From: CAZMIL01 sp964566425
GTDB taxonomy: Bacteria > Patescibacteriota > Microgenomatia > UBA1406 > GWC2-37-13
Length of the DNA: 64,000 nucleotides
Direction of reading: 5' to 3'
Assembly: GCA_964566425.1 (NCBI GenBank)
Contig: CAZMIL010000003.1
Coordinates: forward strand, 8,427 to 72,426
In this document: positions 23,531-31,595 of the stretch, in pieces
Layout of the letters: every line of letters starts with the position of its first letter
Numbering within the stretch: position 1 is the first letter of the stretch
The notes under the pieces: generated by a model
Databases searched by the model: none
Told to the model about the DNA's origin: nothing
The model's input: the letters and a program-made list of their open reading frames with translations, nothing else
Made by a program: the position numbers and the translations under genes

Positions 23531-24577
23531 TTAGGCATTAATTTTGAAGTCAACGACATCCCCTTCTTGGATGATATAATCTCGGCCAACTGTTTGGATA
23601 AGGCCTTTTTCTCTAGCGCCAATCCAACCATTTGCTTTGACAAAATTATCATAACTGACGATTTCAGCTTTGATGAACTTCTTAGCAAAATCCGAGTGAA
23701 TTACTCCGGCCGCTTGTGGAGCAGGAGTTCCTTTGACGATCGTCCAGGCCCGAGCCTCAATTTCGCCTGCAGTCAAAAAAGAAATCAGATTTAAAGCTTC
23801 ATATGCTTTTTTGATGAGTTCATCTAGCGACTCCTCCAAGAGGGGATTAAACAAGAGGAACGGACTGGTGTCATTCCGACTCTCACCGTTATTCTGAACT
23901 TGTTTCAGAATTTGATTAACCGTTTCCTCCGTCTTTTCTTTCTCCTCCAGTTGTTCCAACGAGCAGTTAAAGCAGAAAATCACCGGTTTGGCCGTCAACA
24001 AGTTCAGATGTTTAATCAATTCCAACTGCTCTCCGGGCAGTTTTTGATTACGAACAGGAATTCCTTTATCTAAATTTCCCCTAACGTTTTTTACGATATT
24101 AAATATTGCGATTTCATCTTTTGAAGCGTTACCTTTGGGTTCTTTCTGTTTGTCCAACGTTTGTAAATCGGCCAGCATCAGTTCTTCCTCAATGATTTTA
24201 ATGTCAACTGTCGGCTCAATTGCTTGCTGAGTATTGATAACTTTCTTATCCTCGAACAGACGAATAACATGAACGATTGTTGAAACTTCGCGAATATGCG
24301 AGAGAAACTTATTCCCCAGTCCTTCGCCAACTGCAGCTCCTTTAACCAGACCTGCGATGTCATAAAACTCGACCACCGCCGGCACAATTTTGTTCGTATG
24401 AACGATTTTAGCTAACACAGGAAGTCGCTCATCCGGAACCTCAACGACTCCGACGTTTGGATCGATGGTCGCAAAGGGATAATTAGCAACTAGCGCCGTT
24501 TGTTTTTTCAGTAAGGCGTTAAAAAGAGTAGATTTACCGACATTCGGCAGCCCCACAATTCCGCAACTTAATTTCAT
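23531..24577 (-). CDS. ychF: Ribosome-binding ATPase YchF/OLA1
   Basis: 348 residues. G1 GLPNVGKSTLFNAL, G3 DIAGLV (DxxG), an Asn-containing FCFNC in place of the NxxE motif, and a TGS domain at the C-terminus (FTAG/FLTAGEIEARAWTIVKGT, APQAAGVIHSDF). YchF binds ribosomes and hydrolyses ATP. Between the G domain and TGS (about residues 215-240) the sequence EETVNQILKQVQNNGESRND is encoded by DNA that looks like an inserted intergenic repeat (see repeat at 23868-23914). The reading frame is kept. Confidence 0.95.
   Translation of the reverse strand: MKLSCGIVGLPNVGKSTLFNALLKKQTALVANYPFATIDPNVGVVEVPDERLPVLAKIVHTNKIVPAVVEFYDIAGLVKGAAVGEGLGNKFLSHIREVSTIVHVIRLFEDKKVINTQQAIEPTVDIKIIEEELMLADLQTLDKQKEPKGNASKDEIAIFNIVKNVRGNLDKGIPVRNQKLPGEQLELIKHLNLLTAKPVIFCFNCSLEQLEEKEKTEETVNQILKQVQNNGESRNDTSPFLLFNPLLEESLDELIKKAYEALNLISFLTAGEIEARAWTIVKGTPAPQAAGVIHSDFAKKFIKAEIVSYDNFVKANGWIGAREKGLIQTVGRDYIIQEGDVVDFKINA
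23868..23914. repeat. Repeat-like palindromic element inside ychF, in frame
   Basis: Contains TTCTGAA-CTTGT-TTCAGAA (23892-23910), a perfect 7-bp inverted repeat with a 5-nt loop, next to GTCATTCCGAC. The same loop and stem type occurs at 41021-41037 and 39314-39332, and the wider motif resembles the widespread GTCATTCTGAACTTGTTTCA intergenic repeat. Confidence 0.65.
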
Positions 24578-24659
24578 ATTGTCCTAAGGCTCTAAATTAA
24601 AATAGCTAACGGTTCACAATCCCAACTTTGGGCCTGAGGAGAATTATACAGTTTCTGAC

Positions 24660-24688
24660 TTGAAATTATCTAGATTATCAGACATACT
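24660..24688 (+). promoter_or_regulatory. Leaderless promoter of the 24695 operon
   Basis: TTGAAA (24660-24665), 17 nt, CATACT (24683-24688), 6 nt before ATG 24695. Confidence 0.7.
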
Positions 24689-24694
24689 CATATT

Positions 24695-24988
24695 ATGGAT
24701 AAAATAACAATTTTAGCCAAAAAAATTGAAATAGATTTTTTAAAAGCAATCTCCGAACTACTTTCAAATGGGGAGATAACTCTTCAAACAGCAAAACAAT
24801 CTGGAAAGGATTTTTTAGCTCTCCTCCCATTTTCATCCGAAGAGGATATGCAAAGCAAGATTAAAACATTTGTTGAAGATTATCCTAAGCTGGAAAAAGT
24901 AAATGCTATTTTACTTACCTATATTGATGAAGGGAAGACAAATGAATTGCTAGAAAAAATAAGGGTATATATTCATAAAACAGAATAA
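24695..24988 (+). CDS. Small helical hypothetical protein
   Basis: 97 residues, acidic/basic helices throughout (EIDFLKAISELLSNGEITL, ETAKQSGKDFLALLPFSS). No membrane segment. Co-transcribed with the next gene (2-nt gap). It resembles short helical proteins of unknown function found in CPR and some Firmicutes; no function proposed. Confidence 0.6.
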   Translation: MDKITILAKKIEIDFLKAISELLSNGEITLQTAKQSGKDFLALLPFSSEEDMQSKIKTFVEDYPKLEKVNAILLTYIDEGKTNELLEKIRVYIHKTE

Positions 24989-24990
24989 TT

Positions 24991-25962
24991 ATGGATCCAA
25001 TATCTTCGGCTATTGAAGTCGCTGGAACAGCCGCAGGAGTCGCTGAGGCGGCTGGGACTGTTGCAGCGGCTGCTACAGAAGCTGCACAAGTAGCGGGCGA
25101 GGCCGCGAAAACAGTGGAGGTTGTTGGAAAAATCACTCAAGGCGTTAGTGAAGCATCAAAGGTTGCTGAAGCTTTCCCAAACCCTGTTGCGGCAGAAGAG
25201 ATTTCAAAAATGGCTTCAGGAGCTGCAGAATCTACGGATGTCCTAGCTGGCAGAAAAGCCATAGAGGATTTAACTCAATTATCAGACAATCTAGGAATAC
25301 CTAAAGAAATTCCAGTAGACGTATTGACAGAGCAATCCGTTAAATTTACTCAAGCTCAAGAGGCAACAACTCATATTAAAACAGAATCGGCCTTGCAACG
25401 ATGGGATCAAGAAAATCCAAAGCCTGATCCCAAAACAAACCCTGAAGGCTATAAAAAATGGTGTGAGGATAGGGAAGTTGCGGAGATAGACTATATAACA
25501 GAAGCAAAGACAGAATTAGCGATGAAAGATTGGGAAAATAAAAATCCAGAGCCTGATAAAACTAAAGAGCCCGAAAAACACAAAGAATGGATGGATAAGA
25601 GATCAAAACTGGAGAATTCATTAAAAGAGAGAATAAGGAAAGAGACTCAAAATCTAAAAGCTAATGAAAAAGCTGCGGTTATCACAGAAATAAATAGATT
25701 AAGAGAACTTTACTCTGTGCGGATTGACATCGTCGAGGCGATAAAAGCACTTAAAAGAAAAGAATCACCATCAGACGAAGATAAAATAACTTTAGGAAAA
25801 CTCCAAGATCGCAAATCTTCTATCGACAGTGAAATAAATAATATCGAAACAGATTTAAAGTTAAAACAGTCTATTGCTGGGCCGCTAGTAGCTTTAATAA
25901 TAGCGACTGCACTTATAAGTATGCAGGTTTATAAGATAGGTCAGCAAGAAGGAGCTTTATAA
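24991..25962 (+). CDS. Ala/Lys-rich helical protein with duplicated W-NPxPD motif and C-terminal membrane anchor
   Basis: 323 residues. Residues 1-75 are a low-complexity Ala/Gly/Glu/Val helix (AAGVAEAAGTVAAAATEAA). Residues ~128-205 hold two copies of a motif: RWDQENPKPDPKTNPEGYKK and DWENKNPEPDKTKEPEKHKE, each about 47 residues apart. Then coiled coil (~205-290) and a C-terminal transmembrane helix (~294-312), so it is tail-anchored. No family recognised. Its AT- and Lys/Glu-rich codon style is close to the 55.5 kb pair of unknown genes. Confidence 0.65.
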   Translation: MDPISSAIEVAGTAAGVAEAAGTVAAAATEAAQVAGEAAKTVEVVGKITQGVSEASKVAEAFPNPVAAEEISKMASGAAESTDVLAGRKAIEDLTQLSDNLGIPKEIPVDVLTEQSVKFTQAQEATTHIKTESALQRWDQENPKPDPKTNPEGYKKWCEDREVAEIDYITEAKTELAMKDWENKNPEPDKTKEPEKHKEWMDKRSKLENSLKERIRKETQNLKANEKAAVITEINRLRELYSVRIDIVEAIKALKRKESPSDEDKITLGKLQDRKSSIDSEINNIETDLKLKQSIAGPLVALIIATALISMQVYKIGQQEGAL

Positions 25963-26231
25963 TAGTTTCACACGAATAATCTTGCTTATTTCATCTCTCT
26001 TCAAGATCACTCTCGCGCACCACGACTTAGGCAGATTGAAGGAGATTTCAAAAGACAAGTAGCCTTCATATCTTCCCATAATAAAAGAACGTTTTAGAAA
26101 TTAAGCACTTTTTCTTTAAATATTTAAAAAGTTTTCCTTGATTAATATAACCAACCTTCAGTTCTTGCACTAAAGATTATATTTGGAGCGTCAATAAAAG
26201 CGTAAGTTTTCATAGACAGCAATTATAGCAG
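25963..26231. other. 269-nt intergenic region without a gene
   Basis: AT-rich, convergent 3' ends on both sides (25962 plus, 26232 minus). I see no ORF with a start signal, no tRNA, and only weak hairpins such as TTTAAATATTTAAA near 26115-26130. Confidence 0.6.
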
Positions 26232-27257
26232 CTATTTATTTCCAAACAGATCAATGAACCGATCCCACAAGTTTAGAGTAAAGCGGTCGACCTGCTCCAA
26301 TATATTCGCAAGAAAAGAGAATAAATTAAACCGTTGGCTTTGTTTAATTTCCTGAGCAGTGCTGGTATGAGCGCCCAAGACGCTGCCTTGATCATAAAAA
26401 TTCAGCTGCCCGCTGGACGTGCTCGCTCCCAGAACATTTGTTTGCGAGAAAAGCTTCGATTGTTGTTGCTCTTCTTCACTGGTGACTTTTTCCGGCAAAA
26501 TGAGATAAGAAGCAGAAGGGAGATCTTTTAGGACATTGTTTCCTCTACTGTCATTAACTAAAACCAGACTTGAAGGTAAAAACTGGATTGTTACCAGACC
26601 GGCGCTTTTACCTTTGAAATAGATTGTTCCGAAAGTCCCGTTTTGTCCGAGATAGCCAGGATTGGGGAGACCGCCAGTAAGCCTTGCCCAGCCGCCCTGA
26701 TTGTTGATTTCTTTTTGAATAAAGACATTGGCAAAAGAGCCATCGGTAGAAATATTGACAACCTCGAGCTTATTGGGGTCAAAACCTACATCTGCCTGCA
26801 CAGCATTGATTGCATTTTGAAGATTGTTGATATCTATTTTCATTGGGAAAACCTCTCCAATCCGGTATTGACCCTTGGCGGGGATAATGAAGGAAGCAGT
26901 CTTAGCGGTGGGTGGGAAACCAAGTTTGAAGAGAATCCGGCTTTCACCATAGACAACTCCGAATGAAACGAAAGCGAAAAGCAAGATAAGCGCGCCATTC
27001 AAAACAGCAGACTTAAAATTTACCGGAGAAAGTCCCTGTTTTTTGATGACTTGTCTTCTACAGAATGGACAAAATGCTCCCTCACGGAGGGCATTACAGA
27101 ACAAACAGGGTGTTTTTTTCGGAGCGATCAGCCACCAAAGTGGATAGGCAAAAGCCAAAAAGACTCCAAAGACTGCCATGAGATGGATTAAAATCCATGA
27201 TAAAATTATCCACCCAATAATTAAAAATAGTATCTTTAGGTCAAAAGTCGTATCCAT
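26232..27257 (-). CDS. Membrane-anchored cohesin protein with zinc-ribbon
   Basis: 341 residues. N-terminal helix (~9-35), a CLFC ... FCPFC double CxxC ribbon on the cytosolic side (~50-68), a second helix (~85-105), then an extracellular cohesin domain (~125-245: YRIGEVFPMKIDINNLQNAI, VQADVGFDPNKLEVV, GTFGTIYFKG). The C-terminal 90 residues are Ser/Gln-rich with an amphipathic tail. It thus presents a cohesin outside while carrying a zinc site inside. Downstream of the dockerin gene by 7 nt: the two are co-transcribed and likely partners. Confidence 0.87.
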   Translation of the reverse strand: MDTTFDLKILFLIIGWIILSWILIHLMAVFGVFLAFAYPLWWLIAPKKTPCLFCNALREGAFCPFCRRQVIKKQGLSPVNFKSAVLNGALILLFAFVSFGVVYGESRILFKLGFPPTAKTASFIIPAKGQYRIGEVFPMKIDINNLQNAINAVQADVGFDPNKLEVVNISTDGSFANVFIQKEINNQGGWARLTGGLPNPGYLGQNGTFGTIYFKGKSAGLVTIQFLPSSLVLVNDSRGNNVLKDLPSASYLILPEKVTSEEEQQQSKLFSQTNVLGASTSSGQLNFYDQGSVLGAHTSTAQEIKQSQRFNLFSFLANILEQVDRFTLNLWDRFIDLFGNK

Positions 27258-27264
27258 CGTTTAT

Positions 27265-27903
27265 TTACCTCCCCACATAGAACATCAAAATTGAAAAATC
27301 TCGCAAATCGCAACGGCCATCGCGATTAAGATCACAATCAGCATTGGTAAGATTATTGACTATTGCTTTTGCCTGTTGTGAAAAATTACTTTGCCAATCA
27401 TCGACCCAAATTTTGACCACCGCCGGCAAATCGCTGCGCAAAATTCTGCCAATACCATTGATATCAAAAGCCTTTAAAGCCGGTGGAAGAACAGGTGTAG
27501 GGTTGAGGGTAATGGTTGACGTTGTTGCCGTGCCCGGAGTCGGCGTGGATGTAGTCGTGCTACTAGTAACAGAAACTGTTATAGTCGGTGTCGGCGTGGG
27601 GGTTGAAGAGGGAGTAGGAGTAGCTGTCGGCGTGGGAGTTGCGATGCAACCAGATGTATCGTAACTACAGCTGATATCGCAGGTAAGCGTCCCTCCGCCG
27701 TAACCTAGACTTGCACAAGTGGCTCCTCCCAGATCAGAATTATCGCAATCTTCTCCGCCTTCTTTGACGTTATTGCCGCAGATGCTTATTTTGACGGTGG
27801 CATTAATTGGACTGGATGAACTCGCGCGAACGTATTGCATAATCAGTAAAAATGCCGCTAAGAGAAAGAGTAAAGCGAGCAGTGTATTGTTTAAAAATTT
27901 CAT
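27265..27903 (-). CDS. Secreted dockerin protein with Cys-rich repeat
   Basis: 212 residues: signal peptide (about 4-28, ending VRASS), a Cys-rich module (~40-92: CGNNVKEGGEDCDNSDLGG ... CDISCSYDTSGC) of the type called Myxococcus cysteine-rich repeat (GxxxxGEDCDN), a Thr/Pro/Ser linker, and a C-terminal dockerin pair of F-hands: AFDINGIGRILRSDLP and DCDLNRDGRCDLRDF. The first loop is degenerate. Probably bound by the cohesin of the next gene or of other cells' proteins. Confidence 0.85.
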   Translation of the reverse strand: MKFLNNTLLALLFLLAAFLLIMQYVRASSSSPINATVKISICGNNVKEGGEDCDNSDLGGATCASLGYGGGTLTCDISCSYDTSGCIATPTPTATPTPSSTPTPTPTITVSVTSSTTTSTPTPGTATTSTITLNPTPVLPPALKAFDINGIGRILRSDLPAVVKIWVDDWQSNFSQQAKAIVNNLTNADCDLNRDGRCDLRDFSILMFYVGR

Positions 27904-27915
27904 CCATTCGTTTGT

Positions 27916-28512
27916 TTATTCCGGCTTTTTTAAATTAATTTGGATATTAAAGTACTTTCTGATTAAGGTGGCCAAGACAATCACTATAATTATTCCCAAA
28001 ATCCATTGCGGCCAAGGGGCATAGACTTCCCAGAAAGAAATCAATTTGTAATAAAACGCCTGAAAAATATTGGCAGGAACGATAGTGAAGTAAAGCTTTG
28101 AAGCCGCAGCAATCCCAATTGTTGTCACTCCGGCTTTAGCTTTTTGGATGGGCATGCCTTCTAAATAGGCAAAATAATTTCCTGGTTTAGTTGCCAACGG
28201 CAAATTTAATTTAACGTCGACGACCTGGACTTTACCTGGGTTGAGGCGGAATGTCTGCGGAGAGAAGATAAACCAGCTCTGAGGGGGACGCAGCCGAGTT
28301 TGTTTCTCATGATATTGTATATCAACCGTATAATCGGATGGTTCATCCCCGGTATTTATCACGCTGAAAGGAGGAAGGTTGTAGATGACGCCCGGTTTGA
28401 GTTTTTCTTTGACTTCAATCTTACCTGCGGCAACTCCCACTCCCAATCTAGCCAAAATAAGGGCGGGGAAGAATAGAAAAAGAAACAAAATAATAATGCC
28501 CGTCTTTCTCAC
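27916..28512 (-). CDS. DUF916-like (WxL-interacting protein-like) membrane protein
   Basis: 198 residues from GTG 28512. Signal helix (1-20), an Ig-like domain (LPPFSVINTGDEPSDYTVDI, then SPQTFRLNPGKVQVVDVKL) of the DUF916/peptidoglycan-binding WIP type, then a C-terminal membrane helix (~168-188) and basic tail. The start is fixed by TTGCAT (28543-28548)-17-TATAAT (28520-28525) ending 7 nt before the GTG; a frame opening at 28548 begins in the -35. WIP proteins work with WxL surface proteins; the following secreted sandwich proteins may play that part. Confidence 0.75.
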   Translation of the reverse strand: MRKTGIIILFLFLFFPALILARLGVGVAAGKIEVKEKLKPGVIYNLPPFSVINTGDEPSDYTVDIQYHEKQTRLRPPQSWFIFSPQTFRLNPGKVQVVDVKLNLPLATKPGNYFAYLEGMPIQKAKAGVTTIGIAAASKLYFTIVPANIFQAFYYKLISFWEVYAPWPQWILGIIIVIVLATLIRKYFNIQINLKKPE

Positions 28513-28519
28513 TGTTTGA

Positions 28520-28548
28520 ATTATAGTCAAGCCAAAAAAAGAATGCAA
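28520..28548 (-). promoter_or_regulatory. Leaderless promoter of the DUF916-like gene
   Basis: TTGCAT, 17 nt, TATAAT on the minus strand; 7 nt to the GTG start at 28512. Confidence 0.8.
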
Positions 28549-28555
28549 GAGTAGG

Positions 28556-29086
28556 TTAGTAAGCGACAGCCTGAACAGTTACATTGACTGACTGCTGAGT
28601 ATAATCGCTAGAACTAGTGGGAGTGCTTATTTGCAGGTTTAAATTCTTAGTTCCACTTGTTGCTACATTAGTTGCCAAGGTCTGGTAGCTGGTGGTCAAA
28701 GCTGTACCTCCCGAAAAGGTGCTACAAGTATTGTTGAGAAATTTTTGAGTATAGGCGTCAGATGCTGGTGAAGCAGCTAATGTCCAATTTGCAGAATCTT
28801 GACCTTTTATATTAAAAGTTTCAGCTACATTCCCATCATTAGTGACGGTTTGCAGATCGTTTAAGTCACCGGTGCAAGTACTTTTGCTTGCGCTTGTTGC
28901 CAAAGTTCCATAACCAACTGCACCATCAGCCACAGAAACAGAAATATTTTGGACAGTAACAGTAGCAGTGACATTTGCTGTACCTCCTGCTCTTACTGCA
29001 TGGGTAAAGACAAGAAGCGCAAGAAACAAAAATACGGGAAAAATTATAAGCAGATAGTTTCGCAGATTAAAATAATTTTTTTTCAC
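28556..29086 (-). CDS. Secreted beta-sandwich surface protein (WxL/camelysin-like)
   Basis: 176 residues, start GTG 29086. Signal peptide (~10-32, ending VRAGG), then a single domain ISVSVADGAVGYGTL ... DGNVAETFNIKGQ ... SVNVTVQAV. TTGACA-17-TTTACT lies upstream. It shares its whole domain with the C-terminal ~125 residues of the next gene upstream. Probably a small exported sandwich protein that forms surface layers or fibres; no WxL motif is seen. Confidence 0.75.
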   Translation of the reverse strand: MKKNYFNLRNYLLIIFPVFLFLALLVFTHAVRAGGTANVTATVTVQNISVSVADGAVGYGTLATSASKSTCTGDLNDLQTVTNDGNVAETFNIKGQDSANWTLAASPASDAYTQKFLNNTCSTFSGGTALTTSYQTLATNVATSGTKNLNLQISTPTSSSDYTQQSVNVTVQAVAY

Positions 29087-29141
29087 TATATGTTCAAGTA
29101 AAGCAACTTTTTAAATTCTTGTCAAGGACAATTGTAAGAAA

Positions 29142-30656
29142 TCAACGTTGGACAGCTTGAATAGTAACATCTACGGACTGTTGACTATAACAGTTAGTTG
29201 AAGTAGGCGTAGTCAAACGTAAATCGAAATTTTGAGTCCCGTTGGTGCTGATGTTAGTAGCCAAAGTTTGATAAGAAGTAGTCAAAGCCGTCCAATTAGT
29301 CCCCCCATTAGTTGAGAATTCATGGACATACTGATCAGTGCCACTGGTTGCTGATAATGTCCATGGACAGGCTGTATTTTGGCCCTTGATATTAAAATCT
29401 TCGGCCAGACTTCCGTTGTTGGTCAAAGTTTGAGTATTGTTCAAGCCACTGGAAGTAGTATTTTTGGAACCACCGGGGGCAACAAAACTGTATGTTACAG
29501 CACCATTGGAAACGCTCACAGAGATTATTGCAGTAGTGAAACTCACTTCGCTTCCATAACTGTAACCGGCTGTGTTATGGGCATAGGCGCGGCCGTAGTA
29601 AGTGGCGCCGCTAGTTAGACCTGTCAAACTAACCGTAAAAGCGCCGGTACCAAAGCTGCCCGCATTTTCGGTATAGCTGGCATAGCCGGAAGAAGTCGGA
29701 GCAACATCACCAGGGAGACTGCGACTTGACGTATCATAGACAAATCCGTTTTTGTCGGCGTTTATCCCCCCTGTATCTGTAATGTTGCCGTTGGCTGTAG
29801 CGGTTATACCTTTAACATTCGATGCAGCTTGAGTGGTAACCGTGGTTAACTGCGGCGGTTTCAGGGCAAGGGAGATTGCGCCTTTATATGTAGTTTGGGC
29901 CATCGTGAGTGTTGTCGTAGTATAAGAACCAGCTGTTGCCTTTTCGCCTGTAGCCATACAATTTCCTCCTCCATTTCCGGCCGTGCTGGTGTTATCACTA
30001 CGCTCAGTTATATTGGCAAGATCCGCATTGGTCCAAGCAGAGCATTGAGCAGTGCTAGTCCCGTTGAAACTCGAAGATATTATCAGGGTCACCAGGGTGT
30101 TAGCTACTGTGGTGGTGGCACCCGGGATAGTGCCGGTGGTATCGTTAGCGGCGCTATCATTGCCGCCCGCGCCGGTATCCCAGGGATTACCTGTTTGGAT
30201 GACACCAGAAAAACAATAGATGATACCTTCAGTGTTGTCCCCGGAGTCAGCCACTGTGGGGGCCGTATCTCCGCCAACAGTCCGTTTCCAGAAAACTGCC
30301 AATCTAGAAGCTGGATTCGTGGCTGCAGTGCCTGCAGACTGGGGAGACCACGTCGGCAGTTCGGAAAAACCCTGAGCCGAAGAGAGTGAAATAGCCTGGT
30401 TTTCTGACGAAACAGCGAGGAGACAGATATCATTAGCCTGCATCGAGGCAGGATAAGGCGGCGCTATAGTTCCGGTGCCGGCAGTGAAAGTACCCGCGGC
30501 CCTGTATGCCGGTAATGGTGCTGTTGCCCGCACTTCCTGGATCTCCGGTGGAATTTTTGGATTCTGCCAAATGACCGGCCAGCCTGCGAGTATCCAAAAG
30601 AGGACGAGGAAAAAGACGAATAAACTTTTAAGCAATTTTTTTACTCTTTTCGTCAT
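29142..30656 (-). CDS. Secreted multi-domain surface protein (FN3-like + sandwich domain)
   Basis: 504 residues from ATG 30656 (-10 TATAAT ends 10 nt upstream). Signal helix (~10-28), then a ~220-residue domain (APLPAYRAAGTFTAGTG ... GAISLALKPP) that looks like the beta domains seen in many CPR surface proteins, an FN3-like domain (~285-380, FVYDTSSR ... YYGRAYAHNTAGYSYG), and a C-terminal sandwich (~385-504) paralogous to the whole neighbouring protein: LTTSYQTLATN, QQSVDVTIQAV. Low similarity to known families; role in adhesion is inferred. Confidence 0.75.
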   Translation of the reverse strand: MTKRVKKLLKSLFVFFLVLFWILAGWPVIWQNPKIPPEIQEVRATAPLPAYRAAGTFTAGTGTIAPPYPASMQANDICLLAVSSENQAISLSSAQGFSELPTWSPQSAGTAATNPASRLAVFWKRTVGGDTAPTVADSGDNTEGIIYCFSGVIQTGNPWDTGAGGNDSAANDTTGTIPGATTTVANTLVTLIISSSFNGTSTAQCSAWTNADLANITERSDNTSTAGNGGGNCMATGEKATAGSYTTTTLTMAQTTYKGAISLALKPPQLTTVTTQAASNVKGITATANGNITDTGGINADKNGFVYDTSSRSLPGDVAPTSSGYASYTENAGSFGTGAFTVSLTGLTSGATYYGRAYAHNTAGYSYGSEVSFTTAIISVSVSNGAVTYSFVAPGGSKNTTSSGLNNTQTLTNNGSLAEDFNIKGQNTACPWTLSATSGTDQYVHEFSTNGGTNWTALTTSYQTLATNISTNGTQNFDLRLTTPTSTNCYSQQSVDVTIQAVQR

Positions 30657-30720
30657 ATCCATCTTAATTATAGCGAAATTTTGTGGTAACGAAATCAATA
30701 AGCCTGCATCGTAGGATTGC

Positions 30721-30742
30721 ACATCTCGAGAAACATCTCGAG
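30721..30742. repeat. Tandem 10-bp direct repeat upstream of the ABC promoter
   Basis: ACATCTCGAG occurs twice (30721-30730, 30733-30742), each with the CTCGAG palindrome, 12 bp apart start to start, just upstream of a -35 TTGAAC at 30754. A likely tandem operator. Confidence 0.5.
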
Positions 30743-30753
30743 CTTTCTTCTAA

Positions 30754-30782
30754 TTGAACCTTTCGCAAATTTTTGTTATAAC
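30754..30782 (+). promoter_or_regulatory. Promoter of the ABC exporter operon
   Basis: TTGAAC (30754-30759), 17 nt, TATAAC (30777-30782), 9 nt before ATG 30792. The direct repeat at 30721-30742 lies just upstream. Confidence 0.75.
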
Positions 30783-30791
30783 TAAACTTTC

Positions 30792-31580
30792 ATGATTAAA
30801 GTTAGCAATTTGGTGAGAAAATTCGGCGATTTAACAGCAGTTAATGATATTTCTTTTAATGTAGCAGAGGGTGAGATCTTTGCTTTTCTCGGACCAAATG
30901 GAGCAGGGAAAACGACCACAATTAAAATGTTGACAACTTTACTACATCCCACTTCCGGGACAATTGAAATTAACGGTTTTAATCCAGTCACCCAGCAAGA
31001 TCAAGTGCGGAAATCTTTTGGCATTGTTTTCCAAGACCCCAGTCTTGACGATGAACTAACAGCTTTTGAAAATATGGAATTTCACGGCGTTTTGTATAGA
31101 GTGCCACGTGATTTAAGAAGAAAACGGATTGAAGAATTGATGAAAATTGTCGAGTTGTGGGACAGAAGAGGCGATTTGGTCAAAACTTTTTCCGGCGGGA
31201 CTAAACGCAGACTGGAAATTGCCAGAGGCTTAATCCATCATCCTCGAATTTTTTTTCTTGATGAACCGACTCTCGGTCTTGATCCGCAAACCAGAAATCA
31301 TATGTGGAATTATGTTAAGGACTTAAATCTTAAAGAAAAAATTACCGTCTTTTTTACCACGCATTATATGGAGGAGGCAGAGCGACAGGCCCAAAGGATT
31401 GCGATTATAGATTATGGAAAGATTGTCGCGCGAGGAACGCCCCACGAACTGAAAAAGCAGACGCAAAGCAAAACCTTAGAGGATGCTTTTCTGAAATTAA
31501 CCGGCCACGCCATCCGCGAAGAAGAAGCAAGCGGCATAGAGCATTTGCGGATACGGGCCAGAGTCTGGAGGGGACACTAA
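30792..31580 (+). CDS. ABC transporter ATP-binding protein (DrrA type)
   Basis: 262 residues. Walker A GPNGAGKTTTIKML, Q-loop VFQDPSLD, signature FSGGTKRRLEIARGL, Walker B FFLDEPTLGLDP, and H-loop FFTTHYM. Belongs to the ABC-2 exporters for drugs, polysaccharides or lipids, like DrrA. It is 15 nt ahead of its permease. Substrate unknown. Confidence 0.94.
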   Translation: MIKVSNLVRKFGDLTAVNDISFNVAEGEIFAFLGPNGAGKTTTIKMLTTLLHPTSGTIEINGFNPVTQQDQVRKSFGIVFQDPSLDDELTAFENMEFHGVLYRVPRDLRRKRIEELMKIVELWDRRGDLVKTFSGGTKRRLEIARGLIHHPRIFFLDEPTLGLDPQTRNHMWNYVKDLNLKEKITVFFTTHYMEEAERQAQRIAIIDYGKIVARGTPHELKKQTQSKTLEDAFLKLTGHAIREEEASGIEHLRIRARVWRGH

Positions 31581-31595
31581 GAGTTAAATAAATTT

